A stretch of DNA of 64,000 bases. It comes from Atlantibacter sp032062175. GTDB lineage: Bacteria > Pseudomonadota > Gammaproteobacteria > Enterobacterales > Enterobacteriaceae. The position numbers were made by a program, and so were the translations under genes. This document shows, piece by piece, positions 15,616-23,725 of the stretch. The stretch's first letter is position 1, and each line of letters starts with the position of its first letter. Location: positions 186,001 to 250,000 of the forward strand of contig NZ_DAMBQK010000001.1 of assembly GCF_032062175.1 (NCBI RefSeq), written 5' to 3'. The notes under the pieces were generated by a model. That model was not told where the DNA came from and searched no databases. It saw only the letters and a program-made list of their open reading frames with translations.

Positions 15616-17379
15616 TCAGTTAGCGATAAACCGTTTTTCGTCAGTCAGCACCTGCAACAGCAAACCTAGCTGCGGTTTGGTTTCCTTCACTTTTTCACCG
15701 GCTGGATTATAAATCTGGTATTTGCCGCTGTTTTCCAGCACGACCGTCTGTTCCGGCGTGGTAATCGCCAGCGTCAAGGCATCCGCGCTGACCACCCAGT
15801 TGTTCTTACGCGTCGGTGCAAACAGGTCTTCGCCCTGGGAATATTCATTGGCGCTGGTGCGTACGTGCAGCAGGCGCTGCATCAGCGTGGTCATCACGTC
15901 CTGGTGATCGGTCAGTTTACCCACGCGCTGTGCAGGCGTGCCCGGCCAGTGAACCACCAGCGGCACTTGCAGATGCGAGCGCGACCAGTCAAAGCTATCG
16001 CGTTGTTCGCCCAGCGGCACGCCGTGGCCCGCCGTGACAATCACCACGGTATTTTCCAGTTTGCCTTTGCTTTGCAGCGACGCCAGAATCCGCTGAATTT
16101 GGTTATCCACATCGCTGACGGCGCGGCCATAACGGCGAGCGAAGTCTTTTTGCTGGGTATCCTCAGGCAGGTTAGTGCCGTTCAGCGCCACCCAGGAGAA
16201 CCAGCGGTTATCTTCAGATGCATACTGATTCAGCCAGTTGACCCAGCGTGAGGCCGTCTGTTCATCGGACTGGTTCTGCGCCGCAGGCAGCGAGAAATCA
16301 GACAGCAGCGCCTGGCGGTACAGCGAACTGTTAAAGCCGTCAGAGGCGAACAGGCCCAGTTGATAACCCTGTTGGTTCAGCGCGGTAATTAGCGCAGCCG
16401 GAATACGCGCCGACAGTACGCCATCCATATACGCAGGCGAGATACCATAGAACAGGCCGAAAATGCCGTTATCAGTGGCATTGCCGGAGCTCATATGCTG
16501 GGTAAAGTTAACGTTCTGTGCGGCGAATTGCGCCAGAGCAGGCATCTGCTGTTCGAAGCGCGAATAATTAAGCCCGTCAACGGTAATCAACAGCACGTTG
16601 TAGCCCGCGCCTAAATCACGATAGCGCAGTTCGCTCAGCGGATACTGCACCGACACCGCTTCCGGATTACCTTGCTCCACCAGACGGCGCTGGTACTCCG
16701 CCGCATCCAGCAGGCCATGTTTCTCAAGAAAGCGCCGCGCGGTCATCGGATAGGAGAGCGGCAGGTTAGCGCGCTGCATGGTAATCGGACGATAGAAATT
16801 GGCGTCGGCCCAGATATAAGCCACGTGGGTGACGATAAACGACACGAAAAAGAAAATCGCCACCGGGCGCGCATAATGCCGACGACGCGAGAGGCTGCGC
16901 AATTTCTGCCAGCTCCAGGTCGCAAACAGCATTTCAATCAGTAAAATCACCGGCACGCTGATAAACATCAGCTGCCAGTCGCGGGCCATTTCGCTCTGAT
17001 CGGGGTTGATTACCAGCTCCCATACCACCGGGTTGAGGTGTAAGTGGAAGCGGGTAAACACTTCGCTGTCAATCAGCAGCAGCGTCAGGCCAGTGGTGGC
17101 CAGAATGGCGGATAAAAAGCGCATCAACCGCTGCGACATCACAATGAAGGTCAGCGGGAACAGGATCAGCAGGTAGCCGGCGAACACCAGAAAGCTAAAG
17201 TGCCCGGCCAGGCTGATATACGAATAGACGCGCCCCACCAGGGTAGTGGGCCAGTCGGCGACAAACAGATAGCGGCTACCGACGGCCATAGCCATCAGAA
17301 TATTAAACAGGGCGAACCAGTGCCCCCAACTGATCATCTGGGAGACTTTTTCACGGTAGCGCTGACGGTTAGTCACCAT
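15616..17379 (-). CDS. yejM: Inner-membrane LPS-synthesis regulator YejM (PbgA)
   Basis: A 587-residue protein, nearly the same length as E. coli YejM (586). Five membrane helices lie within the first 190 residues, followed by a periplasmic sulfatase/alkaline-phosphatase-like domain (NVLLITVDGLNYSRFE, NTVVIVTAGHGVP). YejM senses periplasmic LPS and controls the LapB-FtsH degradation of LpxC; it was also described as a cardiolipin transport factor. The catalytic nucleophile region of true sulfatases is not conserved (DGLNYS), in line with a non-enzymatic role. It is 19 bp downstream of yejL and likely co-transcribed. Confidence 0.96.
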   Translation of the reverse strand: MVTNRQRYREKVSQMISWGHWFALFNILMAMAVGSRYLFVADWPTTLVGRVYSYISLAGHFSFLVFAGYLLILFPLTFIVMSQRLMRFLSAILATTGLTLLLIDSEVFTRFHLHLNPVVWELVINPDQSEMARDWQLMFISVPVILLIEMLFATWSWQKLRSLSRRRHYARPVAIFFFVSFIVTHVAYIWADANFYRPITMQRANLPLSYPMTARRFLEKHGLLDAAEYQRRLVEQGNPEAVSVQYPLSELRYRDLGAGYNVLLITVDGLNYSRFEQQMPALAQFAAQNVNFTQHMSSGNATDNGIFGLFYGISPAYMDGVLSARIPAALITALNQQGYQLGLFASDGFNSSLYRQALLSDFSLPAAQNQSDEQTASRWVNWLNQYASEDNRWFSWVALNGTNLPEDTQQKDFARRYGRAVSDVDNQIQRILASLQSKGKLENTVVIVTAGHGVPLGEQRDSFDWSRSHLQVPLVVHWPGTPAQRVGKLTDHQDVMTTLMQRLLHVRTSANEYSQGEDLFAPTRKNNWVVSADALTLAITTPEQTVVLENSGKYQIYNPAGEKVKETKPQLGLLLQVLTDEKRFIAN

Positions 17380-17398
17380 AACGTATTAACTGTGTTCC

Positions 17399-17626
17399 TT
17401 AGTGCGCGTCGTCTTCACGAACCGAAGACTTTAGCGCCTCGGCAAACGAGTGAGCAAGCGCCTGGCGCTGGGACGGACTGATACTGGTATTGATAAGGTT
17501 GGTCACCATATTGCCGAGCACCATCAAAGACAGGTCGGTCGGCGCCTTATGCTTTTCCAGCACGTTTACCATTTCTGTAAGCAGCGCTTCAACGCGTTCA
17601 TCACTATAGCGGGAGAGTTGTGGCAT
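17399..17626 (-). CDS. yejL: DUF1414 family protein YejL
   Basis: A 75-residue helical protein beginning MPQLSRYSDERVEALL, matching the conserved YejL family in length and sequence. Function is unknown. It precedes yejM in a two-gene operon and is divergent from yejK. Confidence 0.95.
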   Translation of the reverse strand: MPQLSRYSDERVEALLTEMVNVLEKHKAPTDLSLMVLGNMVTNLINTSISPSQRQALAHSFAEALKSSVREDDAH

Positions 17627-17761
17627 AAATCTACGTCAGTTAAGTTCGAGAAAGTCCGATATATTACCGTAGCAACGGTAATATTTCCCCATTTTTATCA
17701 GCAGTTGCAGCGGACGTCGGTCAGTGGTTGAATACCGCCCGGCCTAAAAGGAGAGTTTATC

Positions 17762-18766
17762 ATGAGTCTGGATATCGACCAGATTGCAATACACCAGTTA
17801 ATTAAGCGCGATGAGCAGAATCTGGAGCTGGTGCTCCGCGATTCGCTGCTGGAGCCGAATGCCGCCGTGGAAGAGATGATGGCGGAGCTGCATCGCGTTT
17901 ATAGTGCGAAAAACAAAGCCTATGGCTTGTTTAATGAAGAGAGTGAGCTGGCGCAGTCGCTGCGTTTGTGCCGTCAGGGCGAAGACGATTTCCTGGCCTT
18001 TAGCCGCGCCGCCACCGGGCGTCTGCGCGATGAACTGGCGAAATACCCGTTTGCCGACGGCGGCATCGTGCTGTTTTGCCACTACCGTTATCTGGCGGTG
18101 GAATACCTGCTGGTGGCGGTGCTGAATAACCTCAGCAGTATGCGGGTTAATGAAAATCTGGATATTAGCTCAACCCATTATCTGGATATCAATCATGCGG
18201 ACATCGTGGCACGTATCGATCTCACTGAGTGGGAAACCAACCCGGAATCGACCCGTTATCTGACTTTTCTGAAAGGACGGGTAGGGCGCAAGGTCGCCGA
18301 TTTCTTTATGGACTTCCTCGGTGCCAGCGAAGGCCTGAACGCCAAAGCACAAAACCGCGGTTTGCTACAGGCGGTGGATGACTACACGGCGGAAGCGCAG
18401 TTGGATAAAGCCGAGCGCCAGAACGTGCGTCAGCAGGTTTACAGCTACTGCAACGAACAATTGCAGTCGGGCGAAGAAATCGAACTGGCATCGCTGTCGA
18501 AAGAGCTTTCTGGCGTTAGCGAAGTGAGTTTTGAGGCGTTTACCGCCGAGCAGGGCTATGAACTGGAAGAGAGTTTCCCGGCGGATCGCAGTACGCTGCG
18601 CCAGTTAACCAAATATGCCGGTAGCGGCGGCGGGCTGACGATTAATTTCGACGCCATGCTGCTGGGCGAGCGTATTTTCTGGGACCCGGCCACCGACACG
18701 CTGACCATTAAGGGCACTCCGCCAAATCTGCGCGACCAGCTTCAGCGCCGCACGTCTGGCAAATAA
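17762..18766 (+). CDS. yejK: Nucleoid-associated protein YejK (NdpA)
   Basis: A 334-residue NdpA-family protein that binds nucleoid DNA and interacts with topoisomerase IV in E. coli. It starts MSLDIDQIAIHQLIKRDEQN with AAGGAG 9-14 bp ahead of the ATG. Length and sequence match the family across the whole ORF. It converges on rplY through a shared hairpin. Confidence 0.95.
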   Translation: MSLDIDQIAIHQLIKRDEQNLELVLRDSLLEPNAAVEEMMAELHRVYSAKNKAYGLFNEESELAQSLRLCRQGEDDFLAFSRAATGRLRDELAKYPFADGGIVLFCHYRYLAVEYLLVAVLNNLSSMRVNENLDISSTHYLDINHADIVARIDLTEWETNPESTRYLTFLKGRVGRKVADFFMDFLGASEGLNAKAQNRGLLQAVDDYTAEAQLDKAERQNVRQQVYSYCNEQLQSGEEIELASLSKELSGVSEVSFEAFTAEQGYELEESFPADRSTLRQLTKYAGSGGGLTINFDAMLLGERIFWDPATDTLTIKGTPPNLRDQLQRRTSGK

Positions 18767-18770
18767 AGGC

Positions 18771-18800
18771 CAAAAAAAACGCCGCATTACGCGGCGTTTC
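18771..18800 (-). terminator. Terminator shared by yejK and rplY
   Basis: AAACGCCGC, loop ATTAC, GCGGCGTTT. On the reverse strand it is followed by eight T residues, making it a strong rplY terminator; on the forward strand only GTTTCTTC follows. Confidence 0.88.
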
Positions 18801-18818
18801 TTCAGACCAGCCCGGCAA

Positions 18819-19103
18819 TTACGCGCGAACGAAGTCGATGTGTTGCAGTTTCGGCTTGTAAGCGTGACGCTGTACGGCCTGAACTTTAACTTTTACTTCT
18901 TTACCATCAACAGCGATAGTCAGAACTTCGCTGTAGAACTCAGGCTTAGCCTGCATGTTCATAACCTGGTCGTGGTCCAGTTCGATGGCAATTGCAGCGT
19001 CTTCTCCGCCATAAATGATGGCCGGGAATTTGTTCGCTGTGCGCAGGCGGCGGCTCGCACCCTTACCCTGCTCTTTACGTACTTCTGCGTTGATAGTAAA
19101 CAT
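18819..19103 (-). CDS. rplY: 50S ribosomal protein L25
   Basis: A 94-residue 5S-rRNA-binding protein, exactly the short enterobacterial L25 form without the CTC extension. It begins MFTINAEVRKEQGKGASRRL and ends QHIDFVRA. L25 is known to control its own mRNA in E. coli, and hairpins are visible in the leader upstream. Confidence 0.98.
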   Translation of the reverse strand: MFTINAEVRKEQGKGASRRLRTANKFPAIIYGGEDAAIAIELDHDQVMNMQAKPEFYSEVLTIAVDGKEVKVKVQAVQRHAYKPKLQHIDFVRA

Positions 19104-19215
19104 TAACTTTTCTCTTCTTTAATTCCTGTCGCAGGCGACCCAGCGACAGGCAGATTATCTGCTTTGCGGATGCAAAAGCGGGCGGGATTATAGCCATAAC
19201 CGCCCCTGGCTTCAA
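19104..19215 (-). promoter_or_regulatory. rplY promoter and structured 5' leader
   Basis: On the reverse strand: TTGAAG (19210-19215), 17-bp spacer, TATAAT (19187-19192), then a GC-rich discriminator CCCGCCCG as in stringently controlled promoters. The leader of about 75 nt contains a hairpin GCTTTTGC/GCAAAGC (19161-19179, one bulge) and a second one CCTGTCG/CGACAGG (19125-19150) ahead of the start region. This layout fits autogenous control by L25. Confidence 0.75.
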
Positions 19216-19227
19216 TGAAAACCACCG

Positions 19228-20985
19228 CTAACCGCGTAATTCGTTGGCGCGGCGGTAGCGGCCCTGATAGTCGAACACCTTTTCCCGCACCTGCCAGAAG
19301 CGATCTTTCATCCGTGCCACCACAAAGTCTGGGTGGCGCAGCAGCGCGTGTTGCGCCGCGATATCCGCCGCCGTGATCCAGCGTAGCGGTATGCCAGGCG
19401 TGCGGGTATGAGGGCGCAAAAACAGATGTTCAAAGGCGGTGCGCTGTGCGGGCGTGTGCAGACGGAAGCGCTCACTGACATCCGCGCCGTCTTCATCGTA
19501 ATAGGTGGCTTTAAGCCACTCGCCCTTCGCATCGCTGCCGCTTTGTAACTGCATCCCGCTACAGCGCAGCACCAGCGCGTCTTTCAGCTTCAGCGCTGCT
19601 TTTAACATATCGTCGGGGTCAACCAGAATGGTATCGCACTGGTGGCAACGGCGGGCGGCGATATCGTTTTCCGCATTGCATTGCGGGCAGTTTTTGAAAC
19701 GAAAGCGATAGTCGCACTGTTCGCGATTGCCGTCGTCATCCTCCAGCACGCCCTGGCAGCGCCGCCCGAAATGCTCAATCAGCGTACCGTCTGCGGTGGT
19801 TTTTCCCCAGAATGTGTTGGCGAAGCCGCAGCCTGGGCAGAACACCTGCACCGGCACATTGTCCGAGCCTTTTTTTGCCGCGCCGACTTCCGGGGTAAAC
19901 AGATCGTGCGGGTTACCTGCGTAATCAAGGATTAAACAGTCGGTTTTGCCCTCAAACAGCCGCAGCCCACGCCCGACGATTTGCTGATACAAACTGACCG
20001 ACTCGGTCGGGCGCAGAATCGCAATCACGTCGACATGGGGCGCATCGAAACCGGTCGTCAGTACCGACACATTCACCAGATAGCGAAAGCGGCGTGCTTT
20101 GAAATCATTAATCAGCAGGTCGCGCTCCGGGCCGGGCGTTTCGCCGGTGATCAGCGCCGCTTCTCCGGCAGGCAGCAGGCCAGTGATTTCCCTGGCGTGT
20201 TCGACCGTGGCGGCGAAAATCATCACCCCCATGCGGGTCGCGGCGAAATCGACGATCTGGCAGATGATATGCGGCGTAATGCGCCGCTGTTTTTTCAGCT
20301 CCAGATTGAGATCTGCCTCGCTGAAAATCCCGTTCCACTGCGGCTGAAGGCGGCTGAAGTCGTACTGCACCACCGGCATATCCAGCCGTTCCGGCGGTGT
20401 GAGGTACCCGTGTTTGATCATGTAGCGCAGCGGCAGTTCATAGATGCAGTCGCGGAACAGGGCATTCTGGTCGCCGCGCACCATGCCGTGATAGTGGTAC
20501 TGATAAATCCAGCCTTTACCGAGCCGGAACGGTGTGGCGGTTAACCCCAGCAGGCACAGCCGTGGATTGCTCTGGCGCAGATGGCGCAAAATCTGCTGGT
20601 ACTGGCTGTCGTCATCGTCGCTGATGCGGTGGCACTCATCGACAATCAGCAGCGAGAACTCGCCCTGAAACTCATCGAGATTGCGCGCCACCGACTGCAC
20701 GCTGCCGAACACCACTTTGGCCTGGCTCTGCTTGCGCTTCAGCCCGGCGGAGTAGATATCCGCCTCCAGCCCGAGGGCGCAATATTTGGCGTGGTTTTGC
20801 TCCACCAGCTCTTTGACGTGCGCCAGTACCAGCACGCGCCCGCGCGCAACCCGCGCCAGTTCGGCGATAACAATGCTTTTCCCCGCGCCGGTCGGCAGGA
20901 CAATCACAGCGGGTTCAGCGGATTTTCGAAAGTGGGCGAGGGTGGCGTCTACCGCCTCGCGCTGATAGGGTCGTAGCGTTAACAT
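19228..20985 (-). CDS. radD: RadD (YejH) superfamily 2 DNA repair helicase
   Basis: A 585-residue SF2 helicase-like ATPase. Walker A PTGAGKS near residue 32, DECH box (VDECHRISD), SAT-like LTATPFRLG, and motif VI QIVGRGLRLF are all present. A C-terminal zinc-binding region has paired Cys motifs (CPGCGF and CPQCNAE...CHQC). RadD acts in double-strand break repair and RecA-dependent strand exchange in E. coli. Divergent from rsuA. Confidence 0.95.
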   Translation of the reverse strand: MLTLRPYQREAVDATLAHFRKSAEPAVIVLPTGAGKSIVIAELARVARGRVLVLAHVKELVEQNHAKYCALGLEADIYSAGLKRKQSQAKVVFGSVQSVARNLDEFQGEFSLLIVDECHRISDDDDSQYQQILRHLRQSNPRLCLLGLTATPFRLGKGWIYQYHYHGMVRGDQNALFRDCIYELPLRYMIKHGYLTPPERLDMPVVQYDFSRLQPQWNGIFSEADLNLELKKQRRITPHIICQIVDFAATRMGVMIFAATVEHAREITGLLPAGEAALITGETPGPERDLLINDFKARRFRYLVNVSVLTTGFDAPHVDVIAILRPTESVSLYQQIVGRGLRLFEGKTDCLILDYAGNPHDLFTPEVGAAKKGSDNVPVQVFCPGCGFANTFWGKTTADGTLIEHFGRRCQGVLEDDDGNREQCDYRFRFKNCPQCNAENDIAARRCHQCDTILVDPDDMLKAALKLKDALVLRCSGMQLQSGSDAKGEWLKATYYDEDGADVSERFRLHTPAQRTAFEHLFLRPHTRTPGIPLRWITAADIAAQHALLRHPDFVVARMKDRFWQVREKVFDYQGRYRRANELRG

Positions 20986-21126
20986 TGCGTGCTTTTCAAA
21001 TTCATTAGCGTGCGAAACATCATTTTAATCTTGAGCGAGTCCGTTAGCCCGCTATACTGACCGGTCTTGATGATTTCTTTCATTACCAGCCCATGCTGGA
21101 CCGCGTTTAACAGGCAAAAAACTTCA

Positions 21127-21834
21127 ATGCGACTTGATAAATTTATCGCCCAGCAGCTCGGCATCAGCCGCGCTATTGCCGGGCGTGAGATTCGCGCCAG
21201 CCGGGTAACCGTTGATGGCGAACCCGTAAAAGATACCGCGTTCAAACTGAAACCCGAACATGATGTGGCCTACGAGGGCAACTCCCTGGTGCAGCAGACC
21301 GGCCCGCGCTATTTTATGCTGAACAAGCCCCAGGGCTACGTCTGCTCCACCGACGATCCGGATCATCCCACCATTCTTTATTTCCTGGATGAACCGCTGG
21401 CGCACAAACTGCATGCCGCCGGGCGTCTGGATATCGATACCACCGGTCTGGTGTTGCTGACCGATGACGGCCAGTGGTCCCATCGTATCACGTCGCCGCG
21501 CCATCACTGCGAGAAAACTTATCGCGTAACGCTGGAATCGCCGGTGGCCGATGATACCGCCGAACGGTTCGCGAAAGGCGTTCAGTTGCATAACGAAAAA
21601 GATCTCACCAAACCGGCCGTGCTTGAAGTGATGACCCCGACGGATGTGCGTCTGACCATCAGCGAAGGCCGTTACCACCAGGTGAAGCGCATGTTTGCCG
21701 CGGTAGGGAATCACGTGGTGGAACTGCACCGCGAGCGTATCGGCGCAATTGAACTGGATGAAGATTTAGCGCCGGGCGAATACCGCCCGCTGACCGAAGA
21801 CGAAATAGCCAGCATTGGCTTGCCGTCACGTTAA
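21127..21834 (+). CDS. rsuA: 16S rRNA pseudouridine(516) synthase RsuA
   Basis: A 235-residue enzyme that isomerises U516 of 16S rRNA. It has an N-terminal S4 RNA-binding domain (MRLDKFIAQQLGISRAIAGREI) and the catalytic Asp102 in GRLDIDTTGL. The ATG at 21127 is chosen because it begins the S4 domain exactly as in E. coli; an in-frame ATG at 21067 would add 20 unrelated residues. Followed 15 bp later by bcr. Confidence 0.96.
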   Translation: MRLDKFIAQQLGISRAIAGREIRASRVTVDGEPVKDTAFKLKPEHDVAYEGNSLVQQTGPRYFMLNKPQGYVCSTDDPDHPTILYFLDEPLAHKLHAAGRLDIDTTGLVLLTDDGQWSHRITSPRHHCEKTYRVTLESPVADDTAERFAKGVQLHNEKDLTKPAVLEVMTPTDVRLTISEGRYHQVKRMFAAVGNHVVELHRERIGAIELDEDLAPGEYRPLTEDEIASIGLPSR

Positions 21835-21849
21835 TTTCAGGAGAGTGGA

Positions 21850-23043
21850 GTGACCACCCGACAAAATTCTTCGATGGGGATCGTCGTCATTCTTGGCCTG
21901 TTAGCCATGCTGATGCCGCTGTCTATCGATATGTATCTGCCGGCACTGCCGGTGATTTCCCAGCAGTTCGGCGTGCCCGCAGGCAGTGCCCAGATGACGC
22001 TCAGCACCTATATTCTGGGTTTCGCGGTGGGGCAGCTGTTTTATGGCCCGATGGCGGACAGCCTGGGCCGTAAGCCGGTGATCCTCGGCGGTACGCTGGT
22101 GTTTGCCGTGGCGGCGATTGCCTGCGCGTTATCCCAGACTATCGATCAGCTGATCGCTATGCGCTTTCTCCACGGCCTGGCGGCGGCGGCGGCAAGCGTG
22201 GTGATTAACGCCCTGATGCGCGATATCTATCCCAAAGAGGAGTTCTCGCGCATGATGTCGTTTGTCATGCTGGTCACGACCATTGCCCCGCTGGTGGCCC
22301 CGATGGTGGGCGGTGCGGTGCTGGTGTGGTTCAGCTGGCACACCATTTTCTGGATCCTTGCGGTGGCGGCGCTGATTGCTTCAGCAATGATCTTCTTCCT
22401 GATTTCGGAAACGCTTCCAGCAGAGCGGCGGCAGAAATTCCATTTCCGTACCACGATAGGCAACTTTGCCTCGCTGTTTCGCCATAAGCGCGTGCTCAGC
22501 TATATGCTTGCCAGCGGCTTCAGTTTCGCCGGGATGTTCTCATTTCTGAGCGCCGGTCCGTTTGTCTATATCGAAATCAACCACGTCTCGCCGCAGGATT
22601 TCGGCTATTACTTTGCGTTGAATATCGTGTTCCTGTTTGTGATGACGATATTTAACAGCCGCTTTGTGCGCCGCATCGGGGCGCTGCGTATGTTTCGCAC
22701 CGGGCTGTTTATTCAGTTTGCGATGGCGGTGTGGATGGTGGTCAGCGCGCAGTTTAACTTCGGCTTCTGGGCACTGGTGCTGGGTGTGGCGGCATTTGTC
22801 GGCTGTATATCTATGGTGGCGTCTAACGCGATGGCGGTGATTCTGGATGAGTTCCCGCATATGGCGGGCACGGCATCGTCGCTGGCGGGGACGTTCCGTT
22901 TCGGCATTGGCGCGATTACCGGCGCGCTGCTCTCGATGTTCACCTTCAATTCCGCCTGGCCGATGATCGGCTCTATCGCGTTTTGCGCGACCTGCTCAAT
23001 TCTTTTCTACCTCTATGCCAGTCGTCCCAAAAGACACCGTTAA
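21850..23043 (+). CDS. bcr: Bicyclomycin/sulfonamide MFS efflux pump Bcr
   Basis: A 397-residue DHA1 drug:H+ antiporter with 12 hydrophobic segments. MFS signature motifs are GPMADSLGRKPVIL in loop 2-3 and SIDMYLPALP in helix 1, typical of the Bcr/CflA subfamily. It begins with GTG at 21850 after AGGAGAG, 15 bp from the rsuA stop, so it is likely in the rsuA transcript. Confidence 0.93.
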   Translation: MTTRQNSSMGIVVILGLLAMLMPLSIDMYLPALPVISQQFGVPAGSAQMTLSTYILGFAVGQLFYGPMADSLGRKPVILGGTLVFAVAAIACALSQTIDQLIAMRFLHGLAAAAASVVINALMRDIYPKEEFSRMMSFVMLVTTIAPLVAPMVGGAVLVWFSWHTIFWILAVAALIASAMIFFLISETLPAERRQKFHFRTTIGNFASLFRHKRVLSYMLASGFSFAGMFSFLSAGPFVYIEINHVSPQDFGYYFALNIVFLFVMTIFNSRFVRRIGALRMFRTGLFIQFAMAVWMVVSAQFNFGFWALVLGVAAFVGCISMVASNAMAVILDEFPHMAGTASSLAGTFRFGIGAITGALLSMFTFNSAWPMIGSIAFCATCSILFYLYASRPKRHR

Positions 23044-23052
23044 CTGCCACTC

Positions 23053-23079
23053 AAGGGGTACGAAAACTACCCCTTTCTT
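23053..23079 (+). terminator. Terminator of bcr
   Basis: AAGGGGTA (23053-23060), loop CGAAAAC, TACCCCTT (23068-23075), followed by TCTTA. Lies 10 bp after the bcr stop. Confidence 0.75.
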
Positions 23080-23380
23080 AATCCATATCAACGAATAAAT
23101 TCCCCGTCTCCGTACAATTTGTTTCGTGAATGTAAATGTAAAGGTCTTAAAAAGTCATTTTTTTGTAGTCAAAAAAGGTTGAGTTAGATCGCGTTACAGG
23201 TTACATATAGCGCCGAAATGAGATGTACCGCACAAAAATAAAGGGTTACCGATGAACGAGTAACCGAAATTTTTACAACAGTGTAACCGTTTTCTATGTT
23301 GATCATGTTACGTTTAATCAACATTGTGTTAACCTGTATGTAAAGTGATTGTGATTTTTTGCTCTTGCTGGGGAAGTATT
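23080..23380 (+). promoter_or_regulatory. yejG upstream region with GTTAC/GTAAC repeats
   Basis: About 300 bp without a gene. It contains GTTAC at 23193-23197, 23200-23204, 23245-23249 and 23307-23311, GTAAC at 23260-23264 and 23283-23287, and GTTAAC at 23328-23333. One pair forms GGTTAC-N10-GTAACC. GGTTACATAT at 23199-23208 resembles an OmpR half-site of the ompF promoter. The regulator is not known; OmpR is only a suggestion. Confidence 0.5.
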
Positions 23381-23722
23381 ATGAATACGTTACAACTTTC
23401 CATCGTCCATCGCTTGCCCAATAGCTATCGTTGGTTGACGGGCTTCGCAGGTTCAAAAGTTGAACCGATTCCGCAGTGCGCGCAAAGCGAAGACGATTGC
23501 CTGGTCGGCCTGAAATTGCTCAGCCCGGTAGATAACGCGTGGCAGGTAATGAATAAATTAAGCCAGGCGTTAACCGATATCGAAGTGGATTGTGCCGTGC
23601 TGGAATGTGAAGGCGAGCCATGCCTGTTCGTGGACCGGCAGGATGAATTCGCGGCGACCTGCCGTCTGAAAAACTTTGGCGTTGCGATTGCCGAAACCTT
23701 TTCTGGCCAGAATCCTTTCTGA
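23381..23722 (+). CDS. yejG: Conserved protein YejG
   Basis: A 113-residue cytosolic protein matching enterobacterial YejG end to end (MNTLQLSIVHRLPNSYRW ... NFGVAIAETFSGQNPF). The ATG at 23381 is chosen over one 36 bases upstream because it gives the conserved N-terminus. The function is not well established. It converges on yejF with 3 bp between stops. Confidence 0.93.
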   Translation: MNTLQLSIVHRLPNSYRWLTGFAGSKVEPIPQCAQSEDDCLVGLKLLSPVDNAWQVMNKLSQALTDIEVDCAVLECEGEPCLFVDRQDEFAATCRLKNFGVAIAETFSGQNPF

Positions 23723-23725
23723 GGA

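Noticed and set aside
23185..23340. GTTAC repeats as a small CRISPR array
   Set aside because: Units are only 5-6 bases, mixed in orientation and unevenly spaced, with no cas genes.
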